A stretch of DNA of 17,643 nucleotides from JAYEIA01 sp964472505 (lineage in GTDB: Bacteria > Bacteroidota > Bacteroidia > Bacteroidales > JAADGE01). The notes below the pieces were generated by a model. It had not been told where the DNA came from. It did not search any database and saw only the letters and a program-made list of their open reading frames with translations. Numbering within the stretch: the stretch's first letter is position 1; the number at the start of each line of letters is the position of its first letter. The DNA lies in contig CAYYQW010000077.1 in NCBI GenBank assembly GCA_964472505.1, positions 1 through 17,643 of the forward strand, in the 5' to 3' direction. A program made the translations under genes and the position numbers. Below, in pieces: positions 1-7,046 of this stretch.

Positions 1-130
1 TTAACGACATGCTGTAACTTTAATTTTGATATTACTCATGTGCCTAATTCAATAACCTTATAATTAAAGTTTTAACCTTAGTAGAAAATGTAACGCACAA
101 CGCATAAACCTTATTACCTTATTGATTTAT

Positions 131-149
131 GCAGATAATATTCATCTGC
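131..149. repeat. inverted repeat, 6-bp arms, 7-nt spacer
   Basis: GCAGAT at 131-136 and ATCTGC at 144-149 are exact reverse complements around AATATTC. Neither strand has a T tract after it, so a simple intrinsic terminator is unlikely. It could be an operator for a gene to the left or a chance hairpin. Confidence 0.4.
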
Positions 150-189
150 TTACATAAAGCCCTGAATTTCTTTTACTTATAAAATAATC

Positions 190-201
190 CGTATTAATAC
201 G
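190..201. repeat. 12-bp perfect palindrome
   Basis: CGTATTAATACG is its own reverse complement and lies in AT-rich DNA about 115 bp past the end of the operon. It may be an operator half-site pair for a gene beyond the left edge. No function can be assigned from the sequence. Confidence 0.4.
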
Positions 202-214
202 CAAATTTTATTAT

Positions 215-230
215 CCGTCTTTTAGACAGG
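215..230 (-). terminator. possible weak terminator hairpin of the hydrogenase operon
   Basis: Read on the minus strand, CC(T)GTCT-AAA-AGACGG folds into a 6-bp stem with one bulged T and a 3-nt loop. It lies about 85 nt past the stop codon of the last operon gene and is followed by A/T-rich DNA but no clean T run. This is the best hairpin found downstream of the operon, and the support is weak. Confidence 0.25.
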
Positions 231-314
231 CTGTTATTGAGCTTTTACCAAAACAATCGGCCTTACAGGACTTCGCCGGCTGACTGACGGCTTAGAATTA
301 ATAACAAATTGTAT

Positions 315-701
315 TTACATTTTCAATAATTTATTTATTTCACGTTGTAATTGGTCGGGACGTATGCCTTTTTCCATGAATTTATCGGCTTTTATCCAAT
401 CATGTGCATCGTGCTCAAAATTATAGCCGGTTTCGGCCGTAACAGATGTGGCAATAATAACGGGAACATCCGGATATTTTTTCTTTAATTTATAAGAAAG
501 AATAAAGCCGCTGTCTTCATTTTCCATCATCAGGTCGAAAATGGCCAAATCCGGTTTGGTTTCTTCAATTAGCTCTTCGCATTCTTTTTGGCTTTCGGCT
601 GTGATAATCTCATAACCGAAGCTCTCAATAAATATTTTCATCTGCTCAAGATAATCAAAATCATCATCGGCTACTAAAATTCGTTTTCTTGTATCTTCCA
701 T
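315..701 (-). CDS. single-domain (CheY-like) response regulator, partner of the hydrogenase-like kinase
   Basis: This 128-residue protein is a receiver domain and nothing else. The acidic pocket is D12-D13-D14, the phospho-acceptor is D56 in IFDLMM, the switch residue is T85 in IIATS, and the conserved lysine is probably K111 in FMEKG, where Gly replaces the usual Pro. There is no DNA-binding or enzymatic output domain. The ATG at 701 lies 20 nt after the stop of the upstream hydrogenase/histidine kinase gene, so the two are almost certainly co-transcribed and likely partners. It presumably receives phosphate from H454 of that kinase and passes the signal by protein contact or a phosphorelay. 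The segment between T85 and K111 is slightly longer than in CheY. The family is certain; the partnership is inferred from adjacency. Confidence 0.93.
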   Translation of the reverse strand: MEDTRKRILVADDDFDYLEQMKIFIESFGYEIITAESQKECEELIEETKPDLAIFDLMMENEDSGFILSYKLKKKYPDVPVIIATSVTAETGYNFEHDAHDWIKADKFMEKGIRPDQLQREINKLLKM

Positions 702-721
702 TTTTAAAATTTTTCCGGTTT

Positions 722-2716
722 TTATACTTGTTTTGTTTTTGGTATTTTTATGGTAAATGTGGTTCCGGTTTCACCTTTCTCGGGATCGATATTGGAACGT
801 ACATTTATTTGTCCTTTGTGCATTTTAATGATTCCGTAAACCAGCGGCAATCCCAAACCGGTTCCTTTGTTAGGGCCTTTGGTTGTAAAGAAGGGAGTAA
901 ATATTTTTTCAAGATCTTCTTCTTTAATTCCGGTTCCGGTATCTGAGATTTTTATTTTTACCTGATCATCACTGTCGGAAGTTTCCACTTTCAGCGTACC
1001 GCCTTCAGGCATGGCTTCCACGGCATTTTTTTCTATATTGGTAAGCACTTGCATCATTTTGTCCTTATCCAATTCGGCATATTCGTCCGTTAATTCATTC
1101 TTATAGATTACTTCAACGGAATCGCTTTTTATGAGCTCTTTGAAGCTGTCATTAATAAGATCCGGCACACTGCAACGCTCGTGATTCACCTGATTTTTTC
1201 GAGCAAAATTCAACAATCCGCCCACAATTTTTTTACAACGCTGCGCTTGTTCGTCGATTATGCTAAGGTCTTCAAAAATGGGTTCCTCTTTGTTGGCTTC
1301 ATCCTTTAACATACTGCTGTAAAGCGATATAACACCCAAAGGATTGTTCAACTCATGAGCGATACCGGCCGACACTTGCCCCATGCTTGCAAGTTTTTCG
1401 GACTGCATAAGCGCTTGGCGTGTGTTGGCAAGTTGTGCGTTAGATTCATGCAACTCCTCCACCGAATGGTTTAAATTTTTAATGGTATAAGGCAGGCACA
1501 TTTCCGGCTCAGCCAACTCCTCCACAACAGCCGTAGCGTGTTCGTAACAGGTTTTATAACCACAGGCTCCGCAATTCAACAAATCGGTTTTTTCAGTTTT
1601 ACCCATTTGGCTGAGAACTTCTTCAATTTCTTCCGCTTCCGGCTCAGGTATTCTTCGATCTTTAGATGAGAAGGTTCGGCTGTAATCCAGTTTTAGAAAC
1701 TCTTGCTTTTCTTTTTCCCAAGCTTGAGTATCTAAGTTTTTAAGTTTTTCTTCCACATAATTGCTCACTTTTACTCGGCGAACAAAACGTTTGTCTTTTA
1801 TGGACATTCCGGCGCCCATAATACATCCGTCGCAACAAAGTAATTCTAAATGCTGCTTGCTGATTAAGCCGTTTTCAAATTCTTTTATGGCTTCGATAAA
1901 ATTATTTTTGCCTTCGGCCACCAAAACTTCACCCTCTTTAAAACCTTCTGACTTATCTACTGTTTGCAATAAGCCTCGGCTAATGGGAAAAATGGAACCT
2001 TTGCCGGCATGCGGCGGGTCAAAATCGGCCGGTTCGGCATCTGATGCCTGTATGTTTTCGGCTTCGAATAATTCTCTGAGCTCCAAAAAAGTTAACACTT
2101 GGTCGAAACAGTCGGATTCAGCTTTTTTTGCCGTACAGGGGCCTATAAAAACTAAGCCGGTATCTTCGCCGTATTTTTTCTTCACCACTTTTGATGCTGC
2201 CATAGCCGGAGAGTCAATCGGCGCCAAAGAATCTATGAGTTGCGGGTAATATTGCTCGATATAATAAACAACGGCCGGACAATCCGATGAAATAACAGAT
2301 TTCGCTTTGGAGTCATGAAAAATTTCCGCATATTTCTCTGCCACCAAATCGGCTCCGAAAGACACTTCCACTACATAATCAAAGCCCATTTTTTTGAGCA
2401 TTCCTACCAAGCTTTTATAATCTTTAATGATGTCAAAAAACTCAGCAGGAAAAGAAGGGGCAATACAAGCGGCTGTTTTTCGGTCGGATTTGAGCAATTC
2501 CCGAACTGCATCGCCTGAGCGATAAAAGTTTTTGGCTCCTTGGCTGCAAACTTTTACACAATTGCCGCAAGCGATGCAGCGTTCCGTAATTACCTCAGCT
2601 TGCCCGTTAATGATTTTAATGGCCTTTGCAGGACACTCCCTTACGCAGGTATAACATACCCGGCAGCGGTTTTTAACGGTATAGACTAATGGAAACTCTT
2701 CGGTAAAACGGCACAT
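722..2716 (-). CDS. sensory [FeFe]-hydrogenase-like domain fused to a histidine kinase
   Basis: A 664-residue soluble hybrid without membrane segments. Residues 18-28 and 47-57 hold two CxxCxxCxxxC [4Fe-4S] motifs. Residues about 80-330 match the [FeFe]-hydrogenase large-subunit domain: SSDCP (C146), GPCTAKK (C194, K197) and LLCCDGC (C294, C298) supply all four H-cluster cysteines. A further Fe-S motif, CxxCGxxxC with a later Cys (C382, C385, C390, C407), precedes a helical linker (about 408-440). HisKA follows with H454 in AHELNNPLG, then HATPase_c with N564, DTGTG (592-596), FTPFFTTK and GTGLGL (618-623). Relative to catalytic enzymes, the relay Cys is D145 and the motif-2 Met is G192. This fits the sensory hydrogenases (groups C/D), so the likely job is sensing H2 or redox state and phosphorylating a response regulator. 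It lies between hydA (110-nt gap) and a response regulator (20-nt gap). Domain calls are firm; the ligand is inferred. Confidence 0.92.
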   Translation of the reverse strand: MCRFTEEFPLVYTVKNRCRVCYTCVRECPAKAIKIINGQAEVITERCIACGNCVKVCSQGAKNFYRSGDAVRELLKSDRKTAACIAPSFPAEFFDIIKDYKSLVGMLKKMGFDYVVEVSFGADLVAEKYAEIFHDSKAKSVISSDCPAVVYYIEQYYPQLIDSLAPIDSPAMAASKVVKKKYGEDTGLVFIGPCTAKKAESDCFDQVLTFLELRELFEAENIQASDAEPADFDPPHAGKGSIFPISRGLLQTVDKSEGFKEGEVLVAEGKNNFIEAIKEFENGLISKQHLELLCCDGCIMGAGMSIKDKRFVRRVKVSNYVEEKLKNLDTQAWEKEKQEFLKLDYSRTFSSKDRRIPEPEAEEIEEVLSQMGKTEKTDLLNCGACGYKTCYEHATAVVEELAEPEMCLPYTIKNLNHSVEELHESNAQLANTRQALMQSEKLASMGQVSAGIAHELNNPLGVISLYSSMLKDEANKEEPIFEDLSIIDEQAQRCKKIVGGLLNFARKNQVNHERCSVPDLINDSFKELIKSDSVEVIYKNELTDEYAELDKDKMMQVLTNIEKNAVEAMPEGGTLKVETSDSDDQVKIKISDTGTGIKEEDLEKIFTPFFTTKGPNKGTGLGLPLVYGIIKMHKGQINVRSNIDPEKGETGTTFTIKIPKTKQV

Positions 2717-2756
2717 AATTCAGGAATCTTATCTGTTTATGAAAAACATATCAAAT

Positions 2757-2764
2757 CAAAGATG
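2757..2764 (-). promoter_or_regulatory. weak candidate internal -7 element before the kinase gene
   Basis: On the minus strand CATCTTTG differs at one base from the Bacteroidota -7 consensus TAnnTTTG and lies about 40 nt upstream of the kinase start codon. No matching -33 element was found. The 110-nt gap after hydA, the widest in the operon, leaves room for separate control, but the evidence is thin. Confidence 0.15.
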
Positions 2765-2826
2765 TTGAAACAGTGATTTTTTATGCGGATGAACATAATG
2801 CAATAGCACTTTTACTGCAATTTGCT

Positions 2827-4554
2827 TTATAAAGGCATTTCACGTTCTTCATAATTGGTATGAAGGTATTTATGCGATTTCTCACCGAGAGGTTCTCCCA
2901 AAAATCTTTGATACAATTTAATGATATCCGGATTTTTGTGCGAAACTTTTATTGAGTCTTTTTCATCAATTTCATACAAGCTTTTTATTCTGGCTTTGAT
3001 GGCATTTTCGTCCAAATTAATGGGCTGTCCGCCGCCGCCGATACAACCGCCGGGGCAAGCCATTACTTCTATCAAATGGATGTCGTCGCGTCCGTTGCGA
3101 ATTTCTTCTATCAGGTCTTTAACATTTTGCAGACCGTGTACAACAGCCACGCCAAGTGTGATATCGCCTATTTTTATGTGGGTTTCTTTACGGCCTTCGC
3201 TGCCTCTTACACCTTCCACCTTGTATTTGATGAGTTCTTTTCCGGTGAGTTTGTAGTAAGCGGTACGTATGGCTGCTTCGGAAACTCCGCCTGTTGTGGC
3301 AAATAATTTACCGGCTGAAGTTCTGGTTCCGAGCGGCGAATCGGCCATCTCGGGTTTCAGCATATTGATATTAATACCGCGCATTTTTATAAATCGCACC
3401 AATTCTCTGGTTGTAAGCACGGCATCGACATCCGACATACCTTCGTGAGTCATTTCTTTTCTTTGGCCTTCAAATTTTTTGGCCGTACAAGGCATTATGG
3501 CTACGGAATAAATATCGTCAGGTTCTATTCCTTCTTTTTCGGCAAAGTATGATTTGATTATCGAGCCCGTCATCTGCTGCGGTGATTTGCAGGACGAAAT
3601 GTTTGGTAAGAAATCAGATGCATACTGCTCGGCATATTTTACCCAAGCCGGGCAACAGCTTGTGAAAAGCGGCAATTTCTCAGCTTTGGTAATTCTTTCG
3701 ATAAGCTCTGCCGATTCTTCCATAATGGTAAGGTCAGCACCAAAACTTGTATCAAAAACAAAGTCGAACCCAAGCATGCGCAGAGCGCTGTTCAAAATTC
3801 CGTTCATATCGGTACCATAAGGCAATCCGAGTTCCTCGGCAAAAGAGACCGAAATGGCCGGGGCATATTGCACCACAACTTTTTTCTCGGGATTATTGAG
3901 ATAGTCAATAATTTCGGGTGTATGTTCTTTTTCGGTTAAAGCAGCCGTTGGGCAAACCTGTATGCATTGCCCGCAGTTGATGCAATTGGAAAGGTTAATA
4001 CCTTTGTTAAAGGATGTTCCTACAACGGATTTAGAGCCTCGATTTACAAAATCAATGGCCGAAACGCCGATAACTTCTTCACAAACCCTTACACACCTTC
4101 CGCAAAGAATGCATTTTTCGGGGTCTCTTACAATACTTGCTCCGGAACGGTCAAGCGGAAGTTTGTTTTTTTCGCCCACTACGCGGCGTTCGTCCACGCA
4201 AAGTTCTTCGGAAAGGTCTTGCAGTTCGCAATTTTTATTGCGCTTGCAGTAGAGGCAATCGTCCGGGTGGTTTGACTGCAAAAGCTCTACAATGGTTTTA
4301 CGAGCCTCGGTTACGTGTTGCGAATGTGTGGAAATGCTCATGCCGTCGTAAATGCCGGCAGAACAGGAAGGTATTAATTTTCCGGATTTTGTATCTTCCA
4401 CCACACACATCCGGCAGGCACCGGAAGGCATCATGCCTTTTAAGTGGCAGAGCGTTGGTACGTGAATACCTTGCTCATTGAGCACTTCAAGGATGGTGTC
4501 TCTTTTTTCAACAGTAACTGTCCGGTTATTTATTTCTACGGTTATAGTATTCAT
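2827..4554 (-). CDS. hydA: [FeFe]-hydrogenase catalytic subunit HydA (NADH-linked, trimeric type)
   Basis: Reversibly reduces protons to H2 as the catalytic subunit of a cytoplasmic HydABC complex. Across 575 residues the domains are: an N-terminal [2Fe-2S] ferredoxin domain (C36, C47, C50, C64); a His/Cys [4Fe-4S] site (H96, C100, C103, C109); two CxxCxxCxxxC clusters (C148-C158 and C191-C201); the H-cluster domain; and a short small-subunit-like tail (about 517-575). The signatures are intact: FTSCCPAW with relay C300 and ligand C301, MPCTAKK (M354, C356, K359), and EVMACPGGC (C500, C504). Unlike longer HydA proteins such as that of Thermotoga, no extra C-terminal [2Fe-2S] domain is visible. 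It starts 32 nt after hydB. Subunit identity is very secure; whether the complex bifurcates electrons between NADH and ferredoxin or is purely NADH-dependent cannot be read from sequence alone. Confidence 0.96.
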   Translation of the reverse strand: MNTITVEINNRTVTVEKRDTILEVLNEQGIHVPTLCHLKGMMPSGACRMCVVEDTKSGKLIPSCSAGIYDGMSISTHSQHVTEARKTIVELLQSNHPDDCLYCKRNKNCELQDLSEELCVDERRVVGEKNKLPLDRSGASIVRDPEKCILCGRCVRVCEEVIGVSAIDFVNRGSKSVVGTSFNKGINLSNCINCGQCIQVCPTAALTEKEHTPEIIDYLNNPEKKVVVQYAPAISVSFAEELGLPYGTDMNGILNSALRMLGFDFVFDTSFGADLTIMEESAELIERITKAEKLPLFTSCCPAWVKYAEQYASDFLPNISSCKSPQQMTGSIIKSYFAEKEGIEPDDIYSVAIMPCTAKKFEGQRKEMTHEGMSDVDAVLTTRELVRFIKMRGININMLKPEMADSPLGTRTSAGKLFATTGGVSEAAIRTAYYKLTGKELIKYKVEGVRGSEGRKETHIKIGDITLGVAVVHGLQNVKDLIEEIRNGRDDIHLIEVMACPGGCIGGGGQPINLDENAIKARIKSLYEIDEKDSIKVSHKNPDIIKLYQRFLGEPLGEKSHKYLHTNYEEREMPL

Positions 4555-4586
4555 AATATTGTTTTTATCCGTTCTTTATTAATGGA

Positions 4587-6530
4587 TTAAGCGATACGTA
4601 TGGCATCGAATTTACAAACCTCATCGCAAACACCACATGAAATACATTTTTCTTCTACAATAATGTGCGGATGTTTTCGCGATCCGATGATGGCTCCCGT
4701 GGGACATTTTCTGGCACAAATGGTGCAGCCGGTACAAGCTTCGGGGTCTATACTGAAAGTTCTTAATTCAGTGCAAACATGTGCCGAACATTTTCTTTCG
4801 AAAATATGTTCTTCGTACTCATGTCTAAACCAACGTAAGGTGCTTAAAACCGGGTTTGGAGCAGTTTGTCCGAGCCCGCAAAGTGAGGTTTCACTAATTA
4901 CTTTTCCGAGTCTTTCTATTTGAGTAACGCCTTTGAAACGGCGCAGCGCATCGTGAGTTTCTCCTTTTCGGGGTTTACCCGTAATTTCGTTAAGTATTTC
5001 AAGCATTCGGCGTGTGCCTTCGCGGCACGGAATACATTTTCCGCAACTTTCTCTTTGAATAAAATCGAGGAAAAATTTTGCAACATCCACCATGCAAGTA
5101 TCTTCGTCCATTACTACTAAGCCGCCTGATCCCATCATGGCACCGGCTTGTATGAGCGAGTCGTAATCTACCGGGATATCCAAAGATTCCTCGGTAAGGC
5201 AACCGCCTGAAGGGCCGCCTATTTGCACGGCTTTAAACTTTTTATCGTTGGCTACACCGCCGGCAATTTTAAATATTACATCACGGATGGAGGTTCCCAT
5301 GGGGACTTCTACCAGACCGGTCAGTTTGATTTTCCCCGAAAGGGCAAAAACTTTGGTACCTTTACTGTTCTCGGTTCCGATGGCTGCAAAAGCTTCATGT
5401 CCCATTTCAATAAGACCGGGCAGATTGGCAAGGGTTTCCACATTATTAATAATGGTGGGTTTACCAAACAAACCACTGACAGCCGGGAAAGGCGGTCGCG
5501 GGCGAGGCATGCCTCGTTTACCTTCTATACTGTGAATGAGTGCAGTTTCTTCTCCGCAAACAAAAGCACCGGCACCGGTTTTAATTTTAATATCGAAATC
5601 AATGCCTTTTCCCATGATGTTTTCACCGAGCAAACCATATTCGCGTGCTTGATTCAAAGCTTTTTTCAAGCGCTCAATAGCCAGCGGATACTCGGCACGG
5701 ATGTAAACATAACCTTTGGTTGCACCTAAACCGTAGGCAGCAATTGCCATACCTTCAATTAATCGATGGGGTTCGCCTTCAATAATGGCTCTGTCCATAA
5801 ATGCTCCGGGGTCTCCCTCATCGGCATTGCAAATTAAGTATTTTTGATCGCTTTTTTCTTTAACGGCAAATTTCCATTTGGTTCCGGCAGGGAATCCGCC
5901 ACCACCACGTCCGCGCAAGCCGCTTTTCTCAACGGAATCGCATAAAGCTTCCGGCTCAAATTTCTCTAAAGCATTCAGGAAATTCTTATAGCCGTTTTTG
6001 GCAATATACTCTTCAATGCTTACGGGGTCGGAAATTCCACAATTTTTCAGAACCAAACGTTTTTGATGTTTAAAAAACGGATGCTCTGTTATATAGGGCC
6101 TGTTTTGCCATGCATTTTGGCTGTACGACTCAAATTGCCCCATGAAATTTTGGGTTGGAATTTCTTTATTAAAAACCTGTTCCAAAATACCTTCCGCATC
6201 TTTTGCTTCAACTTTTTCAAAAGAAACGCGGTTATATCCGGGAAGTTTTATGTCCATAATTGGCTCAGATGAGCAAAGCCCGATGCAGCCGGTTTGCAAT
6301 ATCTGTGCGTCAATATTATGTTCGTCAATATATTTCTGAGCCGCTTCAAGTGTTTCGGCTGCACCGGCGCCCAATCCGCAAGTTCCGGCTCCTACAAAAA
6401 TAATTGGTTTCTCATTGTTTTCGTTTTTCAAAACTTCCAATTGCGATAATTCGGTTTCAGAAAATTTTGAATGGCCGTTCATCAATACCGATTGTATCAG
6501 GAACTGTCTTATATCTTTTATTTGGGGCAT
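4587..6530 (-). CDS. hydB: hydrogenase diaphorase subunit HydB (NuoF-like, FMN/NADH-binding)
   Basis: NAD(H)- and FMN-binding subunit that passes electrons between NADH and HydA. Of its 647 residues, about 40-120 form a thioredoxin-like ferredoxin domain with C51, C82 and C86. NuoF FMN/NADH signatures follow: GLRGRGGGGFPAGTKW (204-219), NADEGDPGAF (235-244) and GAGAFVCGEETAL (319-331). Next come an SLBB-like region (about 390-460) and the [4Fe-4S] site C496, C499, C502 and C551 (CGKCIPCREG and SLCGLG). C581, H584 and C586 (CSAHVC) form a possible metal site, and the C-terminus carries two ferredoxin clusters (C599-C609, C629-C639). This architecture with added N- and C-terminal Fe-S domains is that of HydB in trimeric hydrogenases rather than complex I NuoF. 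The start lies 2 nt after the hydC stop codon, indicating coupled translation. The N-terminal domain shows three cysteines, not four, at the expected cluster site. Confidence 0.95.
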   Translation of the reverse strand: MPQIKDIRQFLIQSVLMNGHSKFSETELSQLEVLKNENNEKPIIFVGAGTCGLGAGAAETLEAAQKYIDEHNIDAQILQTGCIGLCSSEPIMDIKLPGYNRVSFEKVEAKDAEGILEQVFNKEIPTQNFMGQFESYSQNAWQNRPYITEHPFFKHQKRLVLKNCGISDPVSIEEYIAKNGYKNFLNALEKFEPEALCDSVEKSGLRGRGGGGFPAGTKWKFAVKEKSDQKYLICNADEGDPGAFMDRAIIEGEPHRLIEGMAIAAYGLGATKGYVYIRAEYPLAIERLKKALNQAREYGLLGENIMGKGIDFDIKIKTGAGAFVCGEETALIHSIEGKRGMPRPRPPFPAVSGLFGKPTIINNVETLANLPGLIEMGHEAFAAIGTENSKGTKVFALSGKIKLTGLVEVPMGTSIRDVIFKIAGGVANDKKFKAVQIGGPSGGCLTEESLDIPVDYDSLIQAGAMMGSGGLVVMDEDTCMVDVAKFFLDFIQRESCGKCIPCREGTRRMLEILNEITGKPRKGETHDALRRFKGVTQIERLGKVISETSLCGLGQTAPNPVLSTLRWFRHEYEEHIFERKCSAHVCTELRTFSIDPEACTGCTICARKCPTGAIIGSRKHPHIIVEEKCISCGVCDEVCKFDAIRIA

Positions 6531-6532
6531 AT

Positions 6533-7000
6533 CTATGAGTTTTCGCTGTTTCTGTAATTTTCAACAATTTCTTTAATACTTTCGCCGGTTACTTTAGCAT
6601 GGAATTTTCCGTTTATACTGATAACGGGCGCCAATCCGCAGGCTCCTATGCAGGCAACCACTTCTATACTAAACATTCCGTCTTTGGTAGTTTCGTCGGT
6701 TTTTATACCGAGGTGTTTTTCCAGTTCGTTGAGCACGGTGGATGAGCCCAACACATGGCAAGCTGTACCGCGACAGACTTGAACGTGGTATTTACCCGTG
6801 GGCTGAAACCTGAATTGATTGTAAAATGTAGCTACGCCAAAGATTTTACTTACCGGCAATTTAAGGTATCCGCCGACCATATTCACGGCATCTTCCGACA
6901 ACCAACCGGTTTTCTCTTGTACTTCCTGAAGGATTGGTATTAAACTGTCGCGTTGTGCTCCGGGATATTTTTGTAGTACTTCTTGAACTTGTTCTTTCAT
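6533..7000 (-). CDS. hydC: hydrogenase subunit HydC (NuoE-like [2Fe-2S] protein)
   Basis: A 155-residue NuoE-family protein that carries one [2Fe-2S] cluster and binds next to HydB in the NADH-oxidising part of the complex. An N-terminal helical bundle (about 1-65, with LPVSKIFGVATFYNQF) is followed by the thioredoxin-like cluster domain with ligands C76 and C81 (CRGTAC) and C117 and C121 (CIGAC). Length and motifs are typical of the family. It begins 46 nt after the upstream response regulator and ends 2 nt before hydB, giving the order hydC-hydB-hydA, also used in Thermotoga. The ATG at 7000 fits the normal N-terminus of the family. Confidence 0.95.
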   Translation of the reverse strand: MKEQVQEVLQKYPGAQRDSLIPILQEVQEKTGWLSEDAVNMVGGYLKLPVSKIFGVATFYNQFRFQPTGKYHVQVCRGTACHVLGSSTVLNELEKHLGIKTDETTKDGMFSIEVVACIGACGLAPVISINGKFHAKVTGESIKEIVENYRNSENS

Positions 7001-7046
7001 AACCGTAATTATTTGTAAGGATTCGAAAACAGTGACTGACCTGTGC

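Larger units (their letters stand above)
1..314. other. AT-rich non-coding stretch downstream of the hydrogenase operon
   Basis: No convincing gene is seen here on either strand. It holds several short symmetric elements: an inverted repeat GCAGAT-N7-ATCTGC (131-149), a perfect 12-bp palindrome CGTATTAATACG (190-201) and a weak bulged hairpin (215-230). The string ACCTTA recurs at least four times between about 55 and 120. It lies 3' of the last gene of the minus-strand operon, so it may hold that operon's terminator and perhaps the control region of a gene to the left that is outside the window. No tRNA or other RNA gene was recognised. Confidence 0.6.

Noticed and set aside
1761..2249. Plus-strand open frame of 162 codons
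   Set aside because: It is antisense to the hydrogenase-like domain of the kinase gene, and the product is rich in Ser/Lys with no recognisable motif.
722..2716. Second catalytic hydrogenase
   Set aside because: The relay Cys and motif-2 Met are replaced and the C-terminal half is a complete histidine kinase, so a sensory role is far more likely than H2 turnover.
5223..5729. Plus-strand open frame of 168 codons
   Set aside because: It lies entirely antisense to hydB, whose conserved motifs fix the true frame; the product is low-complexity and resembles nothing.
4587..6530. Complex I subunit NuoF
   Set aside because: The extra N-terminal thioredoxin-like domain, the two C-terminal ferredoxin clusters and the adjacent hydA identify it as HydB of a hydrogenase; no other nuo genes are present.
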